A DNA stretch of 7,744 nt, taken from positions 1 through 7,744 of the forward strand of contig JANXQG010000244.1 of the NCBI GenBank assembly GCA_025356915.1, written 5' to 3'. Made by a program: the position numbers and the translations under genes. A model generated the notes under the pieces. The model saw only the letters and a list, made by a program, of their open reading frames with translations, made no database searches and was not told the DNA's origin. The first letter of the stretch is position 1; each line of letters opens with the position of its first letter. Source of the DNA: Planctomycetota bacterium. Its GTDB lineage: Bacteria; Planctomycetota; Planctomycetia; Pirellulales; Thermoguttaceae. This document shows positions 5,789 through 7,744 of the stretch, piece by piece.

Positions 5789-7744
5789 TCAGCCTAACGA
5801 GGCGACGATCATGCCCAACAGCAGTGCCAGCCCAACAGCCAGCGCCAGGAATCCAAAAGTGCGGATACACCAGAGCACGGCTAGCCCTGGACTGGTGGTG
5901 CGCATTGCATCCAGCTTGCCTTCTTGCTCCAATCGCTCGAAGTATTCCGGCCGATCCTCCTTGAACTCCTCTTCGCTCACCAATCCCGTCAACACCGACA
6001 TGTCCGCGGGGAACCTGTCTGGCCGGAGATGGGTGTTGAAGAAGTGGATGGCAAAGACGAAGCCAGTGGCAAGCAGTGCCTGCGTCGAATGGATCACCTG
6101 GGCGATGTTCAGGGCGGTTCCCGGCAAGACTCCGCAGAAGAAGTTGGGAAACCAGAGCACCAAGCCGGTCGAACCGATGATCACGGTGTCGGCGATCGCG
6201 CCCCAGAAGTCGATCTTCTCCCAGTAGGACCAGCGATCGAAACCCGGCCTCGGCCCCAGACCGAAGAACCATCGCAACATCTTCAAGAAGTCCTTGAGGT
6301 CGCGAAGGGTTGGCAGCGGCGAATCGGACCCGAAGATCATGCTGACTAGGGTCCGGCCCTGCTTGCGGCCCTCAACCAACAACCGCACCATGCGGAACAT
6401 ATAGACGAGCATCGAGATGAGCAGAATAACGCCAAAGAAACGATGCCAGAAGCTCGTCGATTCAAAACCACCCATGCCTCGAGCCAGAAATCTGGCCCAT
6501 GGCGCACTGTGGTATTTCAGCGGCAGACCCGTCAAGGCCAGACCGAGGAACGAAGTCATCATGATCGTGTGACCGATGCGATGGAACGAGACGAACCGTA
6601 CGTAGGCCGTCTCGCCCGGCCTTAGACCATGGGGTCGGCCATGCTTCAGCACTTCGACCAATCCGCGAATGAACCACAAAAGCGAGTGGACGCCGAAAAA
6701 AGCGAAGGTCGAGTATAACAGTGTCAGCAAGGTAACCCTGACGGCGTGGACCACGGGGGCCTTCGCGGCATCGGAAGCATCGATATGCGGACTGAAGTTC
6801 ACGAAATTGCGGCCGGCTTTGGTGTGACACTTTCCGCAGGTATGCACCCGATTCGCTGGGGCAAGCGTGGAGTTGGGGTCGTCCAAAGATAGGAGATTAG
6901 GATCGTGGGCACCGTGACAGTCGGCGCACTTGGCGGCTGGCCCGTACCCCAGGTCGGTCAACTTGCCGTGCATGCTTAAGGCATAAGAACTCGACATACT
7001 GCCGTGGCAGTTTCCGCAGCGATCCGGCAACGTGTCACGGAAGGCGACGGATCCGGGCGACGGCAGGTCGTGCCCCTGGTGGCACGAGGTGCAGGTCGGT
7101 TTTTGCGTCGTCTTTCCACCGGGCGCGGGGCGACTGGCCTGGCCGCCCAGACCACCTCGCCCGTGGACGCTGGCTCGCAGCCGATCTTCGATTCCGATGT
7201 GGCACTTGCCACAGGTGTCGGCGACGTGGGTGTCATGGAGCGTGGATCGCTGGTCGTTGGGGCGGAAAACATTGTGGGCACCATGGCAATCGGCGCAGCC
7301 CGGCCCTACCGCGAGCCCCTTCTTTGCCATCGCCTGACCGTGGACGCTGCGCAGAAAACTCTCCACTTTCTCTTTGTCTTTCTCCACCTCCTGGTGGCAG
7401 CCGCCGCAGGTTTTCACCTGGCCTGCCAGGCGAACAGGCGATTTGGGATCCTTGACCGGAAGGAGGCCATGGGTAAACCGCCCATGACACCGATCGCAAC
7501 TCATCAGCGAGCCTTCCCCGAGCGCGTTTTTCGCGCCGGCCGTGGCATGCACGCTCTTGCGCAGGTCCGTAATCACATCCACGGCAGCACGTCCAGCCTT
7601 TACGCCTTCGCTTGAATGACACTTGCCGCAAAATCCAACCTGGTCGCTCAGCTTCTCCTTCATGCTCGCAGAAATGGCGTGCGGAGAGATCTTTCCCTGG
7701 TCGTCCGCATGGGCGTGGCAGTCGAGGCAGCTCACACCCTTGTG
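5789..7744 (-). CDS. Multiheme cytochrome c / cytochrome b fusion, CbcL-like (N-terminus cut by window edge)
   Basis: The frame runs open to the window edge: three codons (HKG) precede the GTG at 7735, and HKGVSCLDCH is a normal interior heme motif, so the true start lies outside. Counting from that GTG, 648 residues are visible. Residues 1-303 hold ten CXXCH sites (C3, 36, 80, 110, 147, 175, 215, 240, 270, 300) with interspersed S(V/M)HG histidines, probable distal ligands; this part should be periplasmic. Residues about 327-648 form a membrane domain with about six hydrophobic segments. Candidate b-heme histidines are H350, H385, H389, H431, H549 and H564, in the style of the gamma subunit of formate dehydrogenase or Ni/Fe hydrogenase. 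This domain order matches Geobacter CbcL, a quinol-oxidising inner-membrane cytochrome. A charged segment (577-612) precedes the last helix. The NapC-type gene follows 65 bases later. Acceptor and direction of electron flow are not shown by the sequence. Confidence 0.88.
   Translation of the reverse strand, partial: HKGVSCLDCHAHADDQGKISPHAISASMKEKLSDQVGFCGKCHSSEGVKAGRAAVDVITDLRKSVHATAGAKNALGEGSLMSCDRCHGRFTHGLLPVKDPKSPVRLAGQVKTCGGCHQEVEKDKEKVESFLRSVHGQAMAKKGLAVGPGCADCHGAHNVFRPNDQRSTLHDTHVADTCGKCHIGIEDRLRASVHGRGGLGGQASRPAPGGKTTQKPTCTSCHQGHDLPSPGSVAFRDTLPDRCGNCHGSMSSSYALSMHGKLTDLGYGPAAKCADCHGAHDPNLLSLDDPNSTLAPANRVHTCGKCHTKAGRNFVNFSPHIDASDAAKAPVVHAVRVTLLTLLYSTFAFFGVHSLLWFIRGLVEVLKHGRPHGLRPGETAYVRFVSFHRIGHTIMMTSFLGLALTGLPLKYHSAPWARFLARGMGGFESTSFWHRFFGVILLISMLVYMFRMVRLLVEGRKQGRTLVSMIFGSDSPLPTLRDLKDFLKMLRWFFGLGPRPGFDRWSYWEKIDFWGAIADTVIIGSTGLVLWFPNFFCGVLPGTALNIAQVIHSTQALLATGFVFAIHFFNTHLRPDRFPADMSVLTGLVSEEEFKEDRPEYFERLEQEGKLDAMRTTSPGLAVLWCIRTFGFLALAVGLALLLGMIVASLG
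6824..7735 (-). repeat. Tandem two-heme protein repeat within the b/c fusion
   Basis: The coding sequence for residues 1-304 is an alternating series. CG(K/G/N)CH sites at 36, 110, 175, 240 and 300 alternate with sites at 3, 80, 147, 215 and 270, of which two read CADCHGAH. An S(V/M)H(G/A) motif lies between each pair (61-64, 130-133, 189-192, 254-257). Period is 55-77 residues. Modules 110-178 and 240-303 are the most alike. The first repeat is interrupted by the window edge. Confidence 0.7.

Noticed and set aside
7733..7735. GTG at 7735 as the true start of the b/c fusion
   Set aside because: The frame continues to the window edge and the preceding HKG together with VSCLDCH is a normal interior heme motif; a start here would also leave no signal peptide for a periplasmic heme domain.

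Overview
The window is a compact, AT-moderate to GC-rich bacterial segment (about 55-60% GC by eye). Essentially all its genes lie on the minus strand. Read in the direction of transcription, from high to low coordinates, it holds five genes: (1) a large cytochrome b/multiheme cytochrome c fusion, cut by the right window edge; (2) a NapC/NirT-type membrane-anchored multiheme cytochrome with twelve apparent c-heme sites; (3) a PolB-like DEDDy 3'-5' exonuclease; (4) a fused NDP-forming acyl-CoA synthetase (acetate--CoA ligase, ADP-forming type); (5) a small YkgJ-type cysteine-cluster protein. At the left edge a plus-strand reading frame ends at base 60 and is probably the tail of a convergent gene. 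No rRNA, tRNA, CRISPR array, insertion sequence or phage gene was seen.

Layout: 1-60 is the tail of a plus-strand gene. 61-320 is a convergent intergenic region with a short duplicated hairpin-like element. 321-776 (YkgJ-like) and 781-2961 (acyl-CoA synthetase) form a tight two-gene unit with 4 bases between them. 2962-3289 is a real intergenic region with a candidate terminator for the exonuclease and a candidate promoter for the synthetase. 3290-4102 is the exonuclease. 4103-4217 is a short spacer. 4218-5723 and 5789-7744 are the two cytochromes, 65 bases apart and probably co-transcribed.

The most notable content is the cytochrome pair. The visible part of the b/c fusion has ten CXXCH sites in a strikingly regular alternating repeat. 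They are followed by a membrane domain with several histidines in the hydrogenase/formate dehydrogenase cytochrome b style. This architecture resembles CbcL, an inner-membrane quinol oxidase used for extracellular electron transfer in Geobacter. The neighbouring NapC/NirT-type multiheme protein is similar in plan to ImcH, the other Geobacter gateway protein, but carries more hemes. Together the two genes encode at least 22 c-hemes plus probable b-hemes, which suggests an electron conduit between the quinone pool and the periplasm. The terminal partner is not in the window, so the direction and acceptor are unknown. The ADP-forming synthetase would conserve energy from acyl-CoA as ATP, which fits an anaerobic or facultative lifestyle.

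The organism cannot be named from sequence alone. Patchy Shine-Dalgarno sites, multiheme cytochromes with CbcL-like plan and this mix of families suggest an environmental bacterium such as a Planctomycetota member; this is a low-to-moderate confidence inference.
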